From Flavobacterium salmonis (lineage in GTDB: Bacteria; Bacteroidota; Bacteroidia; Flavobacteriales; Flavobacteriaceae), in contig NZ_CAIJDP010000070.1 of the NCBI RefSeq assembly GCF_903819435.1, positions 1 through 63,412 on the forward strand: DNA of 63,412 nt, in the 5' to 3' direction. The notes under the pieces were generated by a model, which had not been told where the DNA came from, made no database searches, and saw nothing but the letters and a program-made list of their open reading frames with translations. The translations under genes were made by a program, and so were the position numbers. Of the stretch, positions 9,336-18,436 are shown one piece after another. The first letter of the stretch is position 1; each line of letters opens with the position of its first letter.

Positions 9336-10187
9336 ATGAAGCCTAACACACAACAATTAAGCGATTTAACTATCCAAGTAAGAAGAGATATTCTTCGAAT
9401 GGTACATGCTGTCAACTCAGGTCACCCAGGTGGTTCACTAGGTTGTACTGAATTTTTGGTAACGCTATACCAAAATATTATGGAACGCAAAGAAGGTTTT
9501 GATATGGACGGAATTGGAGAAGACCTATTCTTTCTTTCAAACGGACATATTTCACCTGTATTTTATAGCGTTTTAGCACGAAGCGGTTATTTCCCTGTTT
9601 CAGAACTTGCAACTTTCAGACTATTAAACTCTCGTTTGCAAGGTCACCCAACAACACATGAAGGTTTACCTGGTGTTCGTATGGCTTCTGGTTCATTAGG
9701 ACAAGGTTTATCTGTAGCTCTTGGAGCAGCTCAGGCTAAAAAATTAAATGGCGATAATCACTTAATCTTCACTTTACACGGAGACGGTGAATTACAGGAA
9801 GGTCAGAACTGGGAAGCTATCATGTATGCTTCTGCTAAAAAAGTAGACAACCTGATTGCAACTATCGATGTTAACGGAAAACAAATTGACGGAACAACTG
9901 ACGAAGTTTTAGCAATGGGAAGTATTCGAGCTAAATTTGAAGCTTTTGACTGGGATGTTTTAGAAATTGCTGAAGGAAATAATATCGATGCTATCATTGC
10001 AGGTTTAACTGATGCTAAATCGAGAACAGGAAAAGGAAAACCGGTTTGTATTTTATTACATACTGAAATGGGTAATGGTGTTGACTTTATGATGCATACA
10101 CATGCATGGCACGGAAAAGCACCAAACAACGATCAGTTAGCGGCTGCATTGGCTCAAAACTATTCTGCAGATCAAATCGATTATTAA
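9336..10187 (+). CDS. Transketolase, N-terminal (ThDP-binding) subunit
   Basis: 283 aa. This is the N-terminal half of transketolase as a separate polypeptide, with HPGGSLGCTEFL, FFLSNGHISPVFYSVL, GSLGQGLSVALGAA and the ThDP/Mg motif HGDGELQEGQNWEA...ATIDVNGKQIDG. Together with the next gene it forms the enzyme that moves two-carbon ketol units in the pentose-phosphate pathway. The split arrangement is common in Bacteroidota. The C-terminal gene follows after 75 bp in the same transcript. Confidence 0.95.
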   Translation: MKPNTQQLSDLTIQVRRDILRMVHAVNSGHPGGSLGCTEFLVTLYQNIMERKEGFDMDGIGEDLFFLSNGHISPVFYSVLARSGYFPVSELATFRLLNSRLQGHPTTHEGLPGVRMASGSLGQGLSVALGAAQAKKLNGDNHLIFTLHGDGELQEGQNWEAIMYASAKKVDNLIATIDVNGKQIDGTTDEVLAMGSIRAKFEAFDWDVLEIAEGNNIDAIIAGLTDAKSRTGKGKPVCILLHTEMGNGVDFMMHTHAWHGKAPNNDQLAAALAQNYSADQIDY

Positions 10188-10262
10188 AAAAAAGCTTTAA
10201 GCCAAAAGCAATAAACGACATGTTTATTATCTAAAGCCTATCGCCCAAAGCAAAAAAACAAA

Positions 10263-11216
10263 ATGAAAAAATATACAAATACAGGAAGTAAAGATACCCG
10301 TTCAGGTTTTGGAGCGGGAATGACTGAATTAGGTCAAAAAAACGAAAAAGTAGTAGCCCTTTGTGCTGATTTAATTGGATCATTAAAATTTGATGAATTC
10401 AAAAAAAATCACCCGGAGCGTTTTTTCCAAATCGGAATTGCAGAAGCGAACATGATTGGAATCGCTGCAGGTTTAACCATTGGAGGAAAAATTCCTTTTA
10501 CAGGAACTTTCGCTAACTTTTCTACAGGAAGAGTTTACGATCAAATTCGTCAATCTGTTGCTTATTCTGATAAAAACGTAAAAATTTGCGCTTCTCACGC
10601 TGGTCTAACCCTTGGAGAAGACGGAGCAACTCACCAGATCTTAGAAGATATAGGATTAATGAAAATGTTACCTGGAATGACTGTAATCAACACTTGCGAT
10701 TACAATCAGACAAAAGCTGCAACGTTAGCATTAGCTGATCACCACGGTCCGGCTTATTTGCGTTTTGGGCGTCCGGTTGTTCCTAACTTCACTCCTGCTG
10801 ACGAACCTTTCGTTATTGGAAAAGCAATTTTATTAAACGAAGGAACTGACGTTACAATCGTAGCAACAGGACACTTAGTTTGGGAAGCAATAGTTGCTGC
10901 TGAAGCTCTTGAAGCAAAAGGGATTTCTGCAGAAGTAATCAACATTCACACCATTAAACCTCTTGATGAAGAAGCTATTCTAAAATCAATTGCAAAAACT
11001 AAATGTGTTGTAACTGCAGAAGAACACAACATTCTTGGAGGTCTTGGAGAAAGCATTTCAAGAGTATTGGCTTTAAACACTCCTGCTCCACAAGAATTTG
11101 TAGCTGTAAACGATAGTTTTGGTGAATCAGGAACTCCAGAGCAATTAATGGAGAAATACAAACTAAACAATCAGGCAATTGTTGAAGCTGTAGAAAAAGT
11201 TATCAAAAGAAAATAA
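10263..11216 (+). CDS. Transketolase, C-terminal (pyrimidine-binding) subunit
   Basis: 317 aa. Its pyrimidine-binding domain contains ADLIGSLKFDEF and FFQIGIAEANMIGIAAGLTIGG, which carries the catalytic Glu that activates ThDP. The C-terminal domain follows at about residue 185 (FVIGKAILLNEGTDVTIVATGH) and ends NNQAIVEAVEKVIKRK. It is the partner of the preceding gene. A strong terminator follows. Confidence 0.95.
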   Translation: MKKYTNTGSKDTRSGFGAGMTELGQKNEKVVALCADLIGSLKFDEFKKNHPERFFQIGIAEANMIGIAAGLTIGGKIPFTGTFANFSTGRVYDQIRQSVAYSDKNVKICASHAGLTLGEDGATHQILEDIGLMKMLPGMTVINTCDYNQTKAATLALADHHGPAYLRFGRPVVPNFTPADEPFVIGKAILLNEGTDVTIVATGHLVWEAIVAAEALEAKGISAEVINIHTIKPLDEEAILKSIAKTKCVVTAEEHNILGGLGESISRVLALNTPAPQEFVAVNDSFGESGTPEQLMEKYKLNNQAIVEAVEKVIKRK

Positions 11217-11235
11217 TTTCAATTTTCTTAATCAT

Positions 11236-11270
11236 AAAAAAACCTCGAAATTCACATTTCGAGGTTTTTT
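11236..11270. terminator. Bidirectional rho-independent terminator
   Basis: AAACCTCGAAA and TTTCGAGGTTT form a stem with A-runs on one side and T-runs on the other. It serves transketolase (+) and the convergent FKBP-like lipoprotein gene (-). Confidence 0.92.
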
Positions 11271-11286
11271 ATGATTTTCTTGACTT

Positions 11287-12519
11287 TTAGTTTTTATAAG
11301 GATAAGAATTATCTAAATGTATTCTTAATCTTCCTGAGGCAATGTAATCCTCCTCTGTAAACTTTCTAGGATTACTTGAAGACTCCGGCAAATTAGGATT
11401 AGTAAGAACACCTGTAGGTCTTCGTGGAATTCCTTTTGGCTCACTATTTAAACTTTCATTTACATTTGGAGTCATTGGATCGTCTACAATCTTAAATGCT
11501 TCAAACGGATAATACCTGCTTGGACCAAAACTACCTCCAACCTCAGCAGTTGGTTTTGCAATTTCTACAATGGTTCTATATCCATCACCATCATCATCTA
11601 TATCAATAAAATCAGGAATACCATCACCATCTGTATCATCTAAATTTACCGGTGCATTAGGATATAATGTTGTATTACGATAATCATATACGTATCCGTC
11701 GCCATTAATATCTTCCTGATAATCAAAAACTCCATCACCAACATATGCACTAACACCATTTACTACCCCAAGCTCATGATCCATTCTTTCCAGATCATAT
11801 AATTTGAAACTAAAAATTAATGGCGAATAAGGCGGAATAACTACACTTCCTCTTGAATTCCCTGTATAATACCCTAATCCTGATGGAATAAACAATACAC
11901 CTGCACCAAAATTTTCATATTTTACAGTTCCATCTGTCTGTACAGCACTGGTTCCGGTTTTAAACTGAGGAAAGATTTCGCTCCATCCCATAACACTACC
12001 ATACAAATCAAGGGGAGCCTGAGGAAATTTGATTTCCTGAAAAAGCGTTGTTGTTAAATGAGCCGGCACTATTGGCGCTGTAGTAGTTGCCTCAACACGA
12101 GTCATATACTCTCCCTTGTAAGCAGCTAAAACAGCATCTGTGTTCATAGGCGAAGTACCCGTACCTTCTCTCAATACCAAATAATACATTTTGTACGCAA
12201 CACCATTTAAACTAATATTTCTTGTTAAAAGTTTTGGAAAAGAAGCACTATTAAGGTACGACATGATAGAAGGCTGAGTTGCGGGATCAGTAATTTTAGA
12301 TATTGCAACATCCTGATCTTCCTGGCTACCAGGACTATCAATAACTGTAATGTAATATGTATTTAAATACTCTTCAATATTAGTATTATCCGTATTATAT
12401 TGTTCCGTATAATCTCTCAACGGAACCGGCTTTACATCATCATCGTCGTCGTTTTTATTACAGGAAACCAAAATAACACCTGTAATCAGTAAAATAAAAA
12501 AATATTTAAATTTATTCAT
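11287..12519 (-). CDS. FKBP-type peptidyl-prolyl isomerase-like lipoprotein with Ca-binding-type repeats
   Basis: 410 aa. A lipoprotein signal (LITGVILVSCNKNDDDDD) is followed by a degenerate FKBP-type region (YYLVLREGTGTSPMNTDAV...YKGEYM, then FIPSGLGYYTG, PPYSPLIFSFKLYDLE). Asp-rich thrombospondin-3-like loops lie around residues 265-310 (DINGDGYVYDY, DTDGDGIPDFIDIDDDGDG). In Flavobacteria, proteins of this build are named FKBP-type isomerases and are thought to assist folding of outer-membrane or T9SS cargo; that role is inference here. It is monocistronic and divergent from the S4 gene. Confidence 0.8.
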   Translation of the reverse strand: MNKFKYFFILLITGVILVSCNKNDDDDDVKPVPLRDYTEQYNTDNTNIEEYLNTYYITVIDSPGSQEDQDVAISKITDPATQPSIMSYLNSASFPKLLTRNISLNGVAYKMYYLVLREGTGTSPMNTDAVLAAYKGEYMTRVEATTTAPIVPAHLTTTLFQEIKFPQAPLDLYGSVMGWSEIFPQFKTGTSAVQTDGTVKYENFGAGVLFIPSGLGYYTGNSRGSVVIPPYSPLIFSFKLYDLERMDHELGVVNGVSAYVGDGVFDYQEDINGDGYVYDYRNTTLYPNAPVNLDDTDGDGIPDFIDIDDDGDGYRTIVEIAKPTAEVGGSFGPSRYYPFEAFKIVDDPMTPNVNESLNSEPKGIPRRPTGVLTNPNLPESSSNPRKFTEEDYIASGRLRIHLDNSYPYKN

Positions 12520-12559
12520 TATTGTTAATTTTTTAGGTGCGCAAGATACAATATTGATT

Positions 12560-12567
12560 TATTTTTG
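12560..12567 (+). promoter_or_regulatory. -7 box upstream of the S4-domain gene
   Basis: TATTTTTG fits TAnnTTTG. It lies after the upstream ATG at 12554 and 32 bp before the ATG at 12599, which favours the latter as the true start. Confidence 0.5.
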
Positions 12568-12598
12568 TAAAGAATTTAACTCCGATTTTAGAAAAATT

Positions 12599-12991
12599 AT
12601 GCGAATAGATAAATACCTGTGGTGCGTAAGATATTACAAAACACGAAATATGGTTACTGAGGCATGCAAAAAGAACCACATTACGGTTAATGGTCAGGTA
12701 GCAAAACCCTCAAAAGAAGTTTTTCCTACAGATAGAATTACGTTTAGAAAGGATCAAATTACACAAATTATAACTGTGTTAGATATTCCTGAAAGCCGTG
12801 TAGGCGCAAAATTAGTTGATATCTACAGAAAGAACGAAACTCCTCCTGAGACTTATGCTCATTTAGAGTTGTTAAAACTCTCCAAAGAACATTATCGCAA
12901 AAGCGGTACAGGCAGACCAACCAAAAAAGACCGTAGAGATATTGATGACTATGGAGATGAAATACATGAAGAAGATCAGGATGAGATTTAA
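12599..12991 (+). CDS. S4-domain RNA-binding protein (HslR/Hsp15-like)
   Basis: 130 aa from MRIDKYLWCVRYYKTR. The S4 alpha-L motif spans residues 1-50 (KTRNMVTEACKKNHITVNGQVAKPSKEVFPTDRI). The tail is basic then acidic (RPTKKDRRDIDDYGDEIHEEDQDEI). Known for the family: Hsp15-type proteins bind stalled 50S subunits carrying nascent chains. The frame is open 15 codons further upstream, but those residues do not fit the family and the -7 box lies between the two candidate starts. Confidence 0.88.
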   Translation: MRIDKYLWCVRYYKTRNMVTEACKKNHITVNGQVAKPSKEVFPTDRITFRKDQITQIITVLDIPESRVGAKLVDIYRKNETPPETYAHLELLKLSKEHYRKSGTGRPTKKDRRDIDDYGDEIHEEDQDEI

Positions 12992-13133
12992 ATTTCAAAA
13001 TTTAAGAAAATCCAATATTTAAATTCCAAATCCCAAAACTTAAAAATTCGATGCCAAATTCCAAAATTTTTAAAAAAAGTCTCGTATACATTTCAAAATT
13101 GGAATTTGGATTTTCTATATTGGAATTTAAATT
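12990..13133. repeat. AT-rich intergenic inverted repeat (AATTCCAAATCC type)
   Basis: TTTAAATTCCAAATCC (from about 13018) is matched in inverse orientation by GGAATTTGGA (13101-13110) and TTGGAATTTAAAT (13120-13132). Several AATTCCAAA copies fill the gap. It has the look of a Flavobacterium intergenic palindrome. Confidence 0.6.
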
Positions 13134-13161
13134 AGTTATATATTAGCAAAAAAAATAAATC

Positions 13162-13662
13162 ATGAGCAAAAACATCATCTTAACCAATCAGGAAATTGAA
13201 CATAAAATAAAACGTATTGCCTATCAGATTTACGAGACTTTTGTTGATGAAGAAGAAGTTGTAATTGCCGGAATTGCTTCTAACGGATCTATTTTTGCCG
13301 AAAAAATTGCTTTAGCTTTAAGCACTATCTCTACCCTTAAAATCTCTTTGTGCGAAGTTATCGTAGACAAACAAAATCCTCACTTACCAATACAAACTTC
13401 CCTTACTATCACACAATATGAAAATAAAGGCTTGGTATTGGTTGATGATGTCTTGAATTCGGGGACTACATTAATTTACGCTGTTCGTCATTTCCTGAAC
13501 GTCCCTTTAAAGAAATTCAAAACCGCGGTACTTGTTGACAGAAATCACAAAAAATACCCGGTAAAAGCCGATTTTAAAGGAATTTCTCTTTCTACATCCT
13601 TATTAGAACATGTACAGGTTGTTTTTGGCGAAAACGGAAACGATTATGCTTTTTTAAGCTAA
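13162..13662 (+). CDS. Type I phosphoribosyltransferase family protein (PyrR-like)
   Basis: 166 aa. The PRPP-binding loop is GLVLVDDVLNSGTTL (about residues 91-105). The N-terminal part (LTNQEIEHKIKRIAYQIYE, then EEVVIAGIASNGSIFAEKIA) resembles PyrR and hypoxanthine-type PRTases. The hood region ISLCEVIVDKQNP is short. It may be a uracil PRTase or a regulatory PyrR; the substrate is not decided. It ends convergent with aroK, overlapping by 9 nt. Confidence 0.85.
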   Translation: MSKNIILTNQEIEHKIKRIAYQIYETFVDEEEVVIAGIASNGSIFAEKIALALSTISTLKISLCEVIVDKQNPHLPIQTSLTITQYENKGLVLVDDVLNSGTTLIYAVRHFLNVPLKKFKTAVLVDRNHKKYPVKADFKGISLSTSLLEHVQVVFGENGNDYAFLS

Positions 13663-14172
13663 TATTTCCAAAATGTCCTGAACTGTTTCTTCAACGGTTT
13701 TATCATCGACAGAAACTTTATGCTGCGCGTGGTTGTAATAAAAGCTTCTGTCGAATAAATGTTTCGCAATAAACTCTTTCATTTCTTCTTCGTTCATATT
13801 GGCAATTAACGGGCGTTTGCTTTTGTTATGCACCAATCTACTATATAAGGTATCAATCGATGCTTTTAAATAAACAGAAACAACATCATCCCGTTTTAAT
13901 AATTCATGGTTATTAGCATAACATGGTGTTCCGCCCCCCAAACCAATTATATTATTTTCTGAAGACTGAAGTAATTCTACAAACATTTCGTGTTCTAATT
14001 TTCGAAAATATACTTCTCCGTGCTGTTCGAAAATTTCATTTATGGATAAATTCGCTCTTTTTTCGATGCATTTGTCTAAATCTAAAAATGGAATATTGGT
14101 AATTTTTGATAAATTTTGGGCAATTGTAGACTTTCCGCAACCCATATAACCTAATAAGATGATTTTTTTCAT
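13654..14172 (-). CDS. aroK: Shikimate kinase
   Basis: 172 aa, usual length. Walker A is GYMGCGKST (residues 8-16). Shikimate binding is shown by FLDLDKCIEKR, FRKLEHEMF and GLGGGTPC, and the lid region by YSRLVHNKSKRPLI. It phosphorylates shikimate at O-3 with ATP on the way to chorismate. It is monocistronic, convergent with the PRTase gene, and tail-overlapping by 9 nt. Confidence 0.95.
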   Translation of the reverse strand: MKKIILLGYMGCGKSTIAQNLSKITNIPFLDLDKCIEKRANLSINEIFEQHGEVYFRKLEHEMFVELLQSSENNIIGLGGGTPCYANNHELLKRDDVVSVYLKASIDTLYSRLVHNKSKRPLIANMNEEEMKEFIAKHLFDRSFYYNHAQHKVSVDDKTVEETVQDILEILA

Positions 14173-14243
14173 TGTAATAAAACCTTATAAACTAAGGTGT
14201 TGTAAAATTTGATTAAAAAAAGACAAATTTATAATAAATTTGC

Positions 14244-14275
14244 TTGCAATTAATAAAATAAACTCCTTATATTTG
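14244..14275 (+). promoter_or_regulatory. Promoter of the tRNA cluster
   Basis: TTG at 14244-14246, a 21-bp spacer, then TATATTTG at 14268-14275 match TTG-N21-TAnnTTTG, 24 bp before the first tRNA. Confidence 0.75.
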
Positions 14276-14298
14276 CACCCGCATTCAAGGAATTAAAT

Positions 14299-14371
14299 GA
14301 CTCGATAGCTCAGTCGGTAGAGCACATCACTTTTAATGATGGGGTCCTGGGTTCGAGCCCCAGTCGGGTCA
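14299..14371 (+). tRNA. tRNA-Lys (TTT)
   Basis: 73 nt. The acceptor GACTCGA pairs with TCGGGTC; the anticodon loop is CTTTTAA with anticodon TTT; the T-loop is GTTCGAG. The CCA is not encoded. Confidence 0.97.
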
Positions 14372-14411
14372 CAAATTTTGTGATAAACAAATTAAATTTC
14401 TTGAAAGCAAT

Positions 14412-14484
14412 GACTCGATAGCTCAGTCGGTAGAGCACATCACTTTTAATGATGGGGTCCTGGGTTCGAGCCCCAGTCGGGTCA
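14412..14484 (+). tRNA. tRNA-Lys (TTT), second copy
   Basis: Identical in sequence to the copy at 14299-14371; the gap between them is 40 bp. Confidence 0.97.
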
Positions 14485-14526
14485 CAAAAGGTCGAGTATT
14501 CATTTACTTGACCTTTTTTATTTTTA

Positions 14527-14609
14527 GGCCATGTGGAGAAACGGTAGACTCGCCATCTTGAGGGGGTGGTGCTCGCAAGGGCGTGAGGGTTCAAATCCCT
14601 CCATGGTCA
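14527..14609 (+). tRNA. tRNA-Leu (GAG)
   Basis: 83 nt. The acceptor GGCCATG pairs with CATGGTC (one G-T). The anticodon stem CCATC/GGTGG holds loop TTGAGGG, so the anticodon is GAG. A long variable arm follows (TGCTCGCAAGGGCG). It closes with the terminator at 14621-14657. Confidence 0.94.
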
Positions 14610-14620
14610 CAAGAAAAAAT

Positions 14621-14657
14621 AAAAAGCCTGTAAAGCATTGATTTTACAGGCTTTTTT
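14621..14657 (+). terminator. Rho-independent terminator of the tRNA operon
   Basis: AAAAAGCCTGTAAA and TTTTACAGGCTTTTT form a long stem followed by T-runs. Confidence 0.92.
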
Positions 14658-15135
14658 CTCATTCGACAAAAGCTTCGATATTTTAGAGTGATTAACAAAC
14701 CCTTATGTTTGTTGAGTTTTCTGGTTCGAATCCTGTAATGTTTTTAACTTATATGTTAAAATCATGAAAATACTTTAGTTCTCATTGTAGGTTGCAATTT
14801 GCCAACTGCCATTCCAAACATAAATAACATCGGTTTCTCCTTTGGTAATTTAAAACGTATTGATGTCTTTGAACTCATTTTTGTCTCTTAGCTTCGAGAT
14901 AATTTACATTGTAAACTTTCGTAAAATCTGGCTTTAAGAACTTTTGAGTTCCTTTAAATTGAAGTATAATTGGGTACGTAGTTGGGTGTTTTTTTGATGA
15001 TTTTGTTAAAACTTACAAATACTTTTATTTCAATAATTTGTTATTTTTTTAATGATTACTACATAAAAAACTTATTTAAAAAAAGAATAGTTTAATTTTT
15101 GTCAGAATTATTTACGTTTTAATTATTTTGTTTAT
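14658..15135. other. Gene-free stretch between tRNAs and the xylan module
   Basis: No open frame with coding character is seen. A T-arm-like string GGTTCGAATCCTGT occurs near 14722-14735 and ATTGGGTACGTAGTTGGGTG near 14968-14987. Both look like scraps of a former tRNA or integration site. Their counterpart near 18887 (GGTTCGAATTCTGT) lies on the far side of the xylan module. Confidence 0.4.
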
Positions 15136-15143
15136 TATCTTTG
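15136..15143 (+). promoter_or_regulatory. -7 promoter box of the GH62 gene
   Basis: TATCTTTG (TAnnTTTG) lies 25 bp before the ATG. No convincing -33 element is seen. Confidence 0.5.
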
Positions 15144-15167
15144 GTAAGTTAATTCTTAAAAATAATT

Positions 15168-16181
15168 ATGAAAAATCAAAAAAACAATTTATTAAAATTT
15201 GCTGTAACTTCCTTTGTGATTATGGCATGTAGTTGTAGTAAACCTGATGAAGTCATTTCATCAACAGAGGTTATCGGTAAAACTGAAAAAAACGCAAAAG
15301 TCAGTGTAATTTCAAGTCCAAAATGGAGTGTTACTGGCAAAATTTTTGAACAAGGTGCAGCGGGTTCTTTTGAATCTGTTGCCGTAAAAGATCCAACACT
15401 TGTTTACGACGGTGGTAAATGGCATGTGTTTTATACCGGTACAGATGGAAACAACTGGAAGATGGGTTATGTAAACACAGTCTCATTATTCAATATGAAA
15501 GCCGATCCTCGTAGGTTTATGAATTCGTTAAATGGTGGAGGATATTTTTGTGCCCCGCAAGTATTCAACTTTCCTGTAAAAGGAAAATGGTATTTAATCT
15601 ATCAATCGGGTTTAGGTGCCACATATTCTACCAATACGAGTGTATCCAATTACGGAGGTTGGGCAGCAGGTAAAACAATGGGAATTAATGATGGTATCGA
15701 CTTTTGGTGCATTGCTGATAATAGCCATGTATATTGTTTTTATTCTGCACAAGATGGTTCAAATACTATTAAAAGACGTAGAACTACGATCGCTAATTTT
15801 CCAAATGGTTGGGAAGCGCCAACAATTGCTGCAACAAATACTTTTGAAGCCCCTCATGTATATAAAAACAAAGCAGATGGTAAATTTTATATGATGGTCG
15901 AAGATGCTGCAAGGTACTTCGAGCTTTGGTCGGCTACTACGCTTAACGGAACATGGACTAAAGTTTCAGAAACATGGGCTACAAAAGCAAATTTAACAGA
16001 ACGGAATGAGCATTGGACAGATCAGATTTCACATGGTGAAATATTGCGTTCAGGAAACAATCAATTAATGGAAATAAATAATATTGATCGTTGTGAAGTC
16101 CTTATACAAGGTGTGGTAAATGGAAATTTTGGTAGTTATATCAAAATTCCTTACGATTTAGGATTAATGCAAAACTTTTAA
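15168..16181 (+). CDS. GH62 alpha-L-arabinofuranosidase lipoprotein
   Basis: 337 aa. The lipoprotein signal is SFVIMACSCSK. The rest is a five-bladed GH62 beta-propeller: KDPTLVYDGGKWHVFYTG (base Asp near 75), APQVFNFPVKGKWYLIYQ, STNTSVSNYGGW, GIDFWCIADNSHVYCFYS (Asp near 178), ANFPNGW, and FEAPHVYK (acid Glu near 227). Known role: GH62 removes arabinose side chains from arabinoxylan. The lipid anchor puts it at the cell envelope. The xylanase gene follows after 41 bp in the same direction, so the pair debranches and cuts arabinoxylan. No SusC/SusD pair is present. Confidence 0.9.
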   Translation: MKNQKNNLLKFAVTSFVIMACSCSKPDEVISSTEVIGKTEKNAKVSVISSPKWSVTGKIFEQGAAGSFESVAVKDPTLVYDGGKWHVFYTGTDGNNWKMGYVNTVSLFNMKADPRRFMNSLNGGGYFCAPQVFNFPVKGKWYLIYQSGLGATYSTNTSVSNYGGWAAGKTMGINDGIDFWCIADNSHVYCFYSAQDGSNTIKRRRTTIANFPNGWEAPTIAATNTFEAPHVYKNKADGKFYMMVEDAARYFELWSATTLNGTWTKVSETWATKANLTERNEHWTDQISHGEILRSGNNQLMEINNIDRCEVLIQGVVNGNFGSYIKIPYDLGLMQNF

Positions 16182-16222
16182 GAAATAAAGATTACACCTA
16201 AATATTAATAAAAAACATAATT

Positions 16223-17983
16223 ATGAAAAATAATAGAATTTCAATTAGAATTCAGTGGGTATTGTTAGTACTAGTAGCTATAGTATTGGGCAATAATGCG
16301 CAAGCTCAATTGGGAAAATGTAAAGGAAAATATTTTGGAAATATTATTCAAAACAGTGTTCCAAGTAATTACAATACATTTTGGAATCAGACTACTAGTG
16401 AAAATGCTTCAAAATGGGGCTCGATTGAAGGTACAAAAGGAGTTTACAATTGGTCTGGTTCTGATGTGTCTTACAATCAAGCCAAAAACAGTGGCGGACT
16501 ATTCAAGTTTCATACTTTAGTTTGGGGTGCTCAAACACCAGGTTGGGTTGCAAGTGCTAGTGTAGCAACGATACAAGCTTCGGTACAAGCCTTCATAAAA
16601 GCCACAGCTGACCATTACAACCCTTTGGGCGGTCTAAAAATGATTGATGTATTAAATGAGCCAGTAAATACACCAATGACAGCTAATTATAAGGCTGCTC
16701 TTACTGCAGGTTATCGAGCAGAACCAGCCAATGCAGGTGATATCAATAATCAATATGGTTGGGTAATTTGGTGTTTTCAACTGGCTAGAAAAAATTTTCC
16801 AAATACTACGTTATTGATTAATGAATACAATGTAGAAATGAACTGGAACAACTGTCGTGCACCTTATATTGCGATGGTAAATGCTGTAAAAAATGCTCCA
16901 AACCTTACAAATGGAACAAAAAATCTGATTGATGGTGTAGGTTTACAGGCACATGGTATTGAAAATTTAACTGCTGCAAATTTTAAAGCATGTATCGATG
17001 AAATCTGGACAAAAACTGGTGTTCCAATTCATATTACTGAGTTTGACCAACCCGCTAATCCTAACGAGACCAAACAAAGAGATGTTTACGCTAGTCTAAT
17101 TCCAGTAGCCTGGGAACATCCAAGAGTAGCCGGTATTACATTGTGGGGTTATATTCAAGGCAATACATGGATCAATGGTAATGGTGCCTCTGGTGCTGGC
17201 GGAACTGATTCTGGATTACTTTATGGAAATTTTGTAGATCGCCCAGCAATGACATGGTTAAAATCTTATTTAGGCGGTCGCCCATCGCTTTCTTGTTGTC
17301 CTGCACCCGCTCCATTTGGTGGTTGTGGTACTACTGTGGCAACTCGTAATTTTGTAACTAGAGCTCGTGGTACCGCTACTGGTGCTCAATTACAATTGCG
17401 AATCAACGGAAATGTAATTGCTACATACAACCTCACTACGGCTTTTGCAAATTATAGCACGTCGTCAACAGCTACAGGTGCTGTACGTCTAGAAGTTGTA
17501 AATGATATCGCAAATAGAGATGTAGAGGTAGATTATTTGCAAGTGGATAGTGCGGTTTTACAAGCCGAAAATCAAACGGTTAATACAGCATTTTATTCAA
17601 ACAACACTTGTGGTGGTGGCGGAAGCAGCCAGATGATGCATTGCAATGGTTATATTGCATTTGCAGCTGCTACCAATCGTATGGCAACATCAAAAGAATT
17701 TGTAACGCAAATTGAATCGGACGAAACCGAAATAATCGTATTTCCTAACCCAACTATTGATGGCAATACGAATTTAGAGTTTTATAATGAAAAAGAACAA
17801 AATATAACTGTTCGATTAGTTGATTCTAGTGGGGCTGCGGTTAAAGACATAGCTTCTCAAAAATTTGCAATAGGTAATTGTACTTTGGCAGTGGATTGTA
17901 GTAATCTCTCTCCAGCGATCTATTTTATTGTAATCGAAAAAGAGAATGCAAAACGTGTTACTAAAAAAGTTATCGTAAAATAA
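16223..17983 (+). CDS. Secreted GH10 endo-xylanase with CBM60-like module and T9SS sorting domain
   Basis: 586 aa. A signal peptide ends NNAQAQ. The GH10 barrel spans about 33-355, with HTLVWGAQTPGWV, the acid/base Glu near 146 in DVLNEP and the nucleophile Glu near 273 in HITEFDQP. A binding module at about 365-485 reads RARGTATGAQLQLRINGNVI, DVEVDYLQVDSAVLQAENQT and the Cys-rich CGGGGSSQMMHCNGYIAF, as in CBM60. The end is a type A T9SS domain (VFPNPTIDGNTNLEFYNEK ... VTKKVIVK). It is predicted to be secreted or surface-attached and to cut the xylan backbone, partnering the GH62 gene upstream. Confidence 0.93.
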   Translation: MKNNRISIRIQWVLLVLVAIVLGNNAQAQLGKCKGKYFGNIIQNSVPSNYNTFWNQTTSENASKWGSIEGTKGVYNWSGSDVSYNQAKNSGGLFKFHTLVWGAQTPGWVASASVATIQASVQAFIKATADHYNPLGGLKMIDVLNEPVNTPMTANYKAALTAGYRAEPANAGDINNQYGWVIWCFQLARKNFPNTTLLINEYNVEMNWNNCRAPYIAMVNAVKNAPNLTNGTKNLIDGVGLQAHGIENLTAANFKACIDEIWTKTGVPIHITEFDQPANPNETKQRDVYASLIPVAWEHPRVAGITLWGYIQGNTWINGNGASGAGGTDSGLLYGNFVDRPAMTWLKSYLGGRPSLSCCPAPAPFGGCGTTVATRNFVTRARGTATGAQLQLRINGNVIATYNLTTAFANYSTSSTATGAVRLEVVNDIANRDVEVDYLQVDSAVLQAENQTVNTAFYSNNTCGGGGSSQMMHCNGYIAFAAATNRMATSKEFVTQIESDETEIIVFPNPTIDGNTNLEFYNEKEQNITVRLVDSSGAAVKDIASQKFAIGNCTLAVDCSNLSPAIYFIVIEKENAKRVTKKVIVK

Positions 17984-18036
17984 ATTCTAGAAAAATGCAT
18001 AACTCCAATAACTTGGGATTTGAATTTAGCTAATTA

Positions 18037-18436
18037 TTAAATAAAATTTTGGTTCCTATATAATCGGCTAATTGTATTTAGTGGTGATTCATATTCTAGG
18101 GTTTTTCCAGGTCTTTCATTAAGCTGATTTTGTACTTCTTTGAGTTGCTTTTTTGATATTAAATTAAAGTCAGTTCCTTTGGGGAAATAGTCTCTAATTA
18201 ATCCATTTGTATTCTCATTTGTTGGTCTTTCCCACGGACTATAGGGATGGGCAAAATAGACTTTTACTTTGGCGTTTTTAGTAAAGGTTTTGTGTTGCGC
18301 CATCTCTGTTCCGTTGTCATAGGTCAAAGACAGCTTTAAGTTGTCAGGAAGCTTTCTAAACTCCTTTTCAAACGCCTTTCTCAAAGTTGTTGAATCTTTC
18401 TTTTTTAAGGGTACAATTATTAAAAATCGAGTCGTT
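18037..18436 (-). pseudogene. IS30-family transposase remnant (C-terminal part)
   Basis: The minus-strand frame from about 18436 reads through TTRFLIIVPLKKKDSTTLRKAFEKEF, TYDNGTEMAQHK (second catalytic Asp) and PWERPTNENTNGLIRDYFPKG (catalytic Glu), to the stop at 18037. This is the C-terminal half of an IS30 DDE transposase. The HTH and first catalytic Asp are missing, and a stop lies just upstream of the TTRF segment. The element is dead and sits just after the xylanase gene. Confidence 0.88.

Noticed and set aside
14310..14594. 94-aa minus-strand frame over the tRNA genes
   Set aside because: It is the antisense translation of the three tRNAs (GARTQDP..., GLEPRTPSL), a well-known false ORF type.
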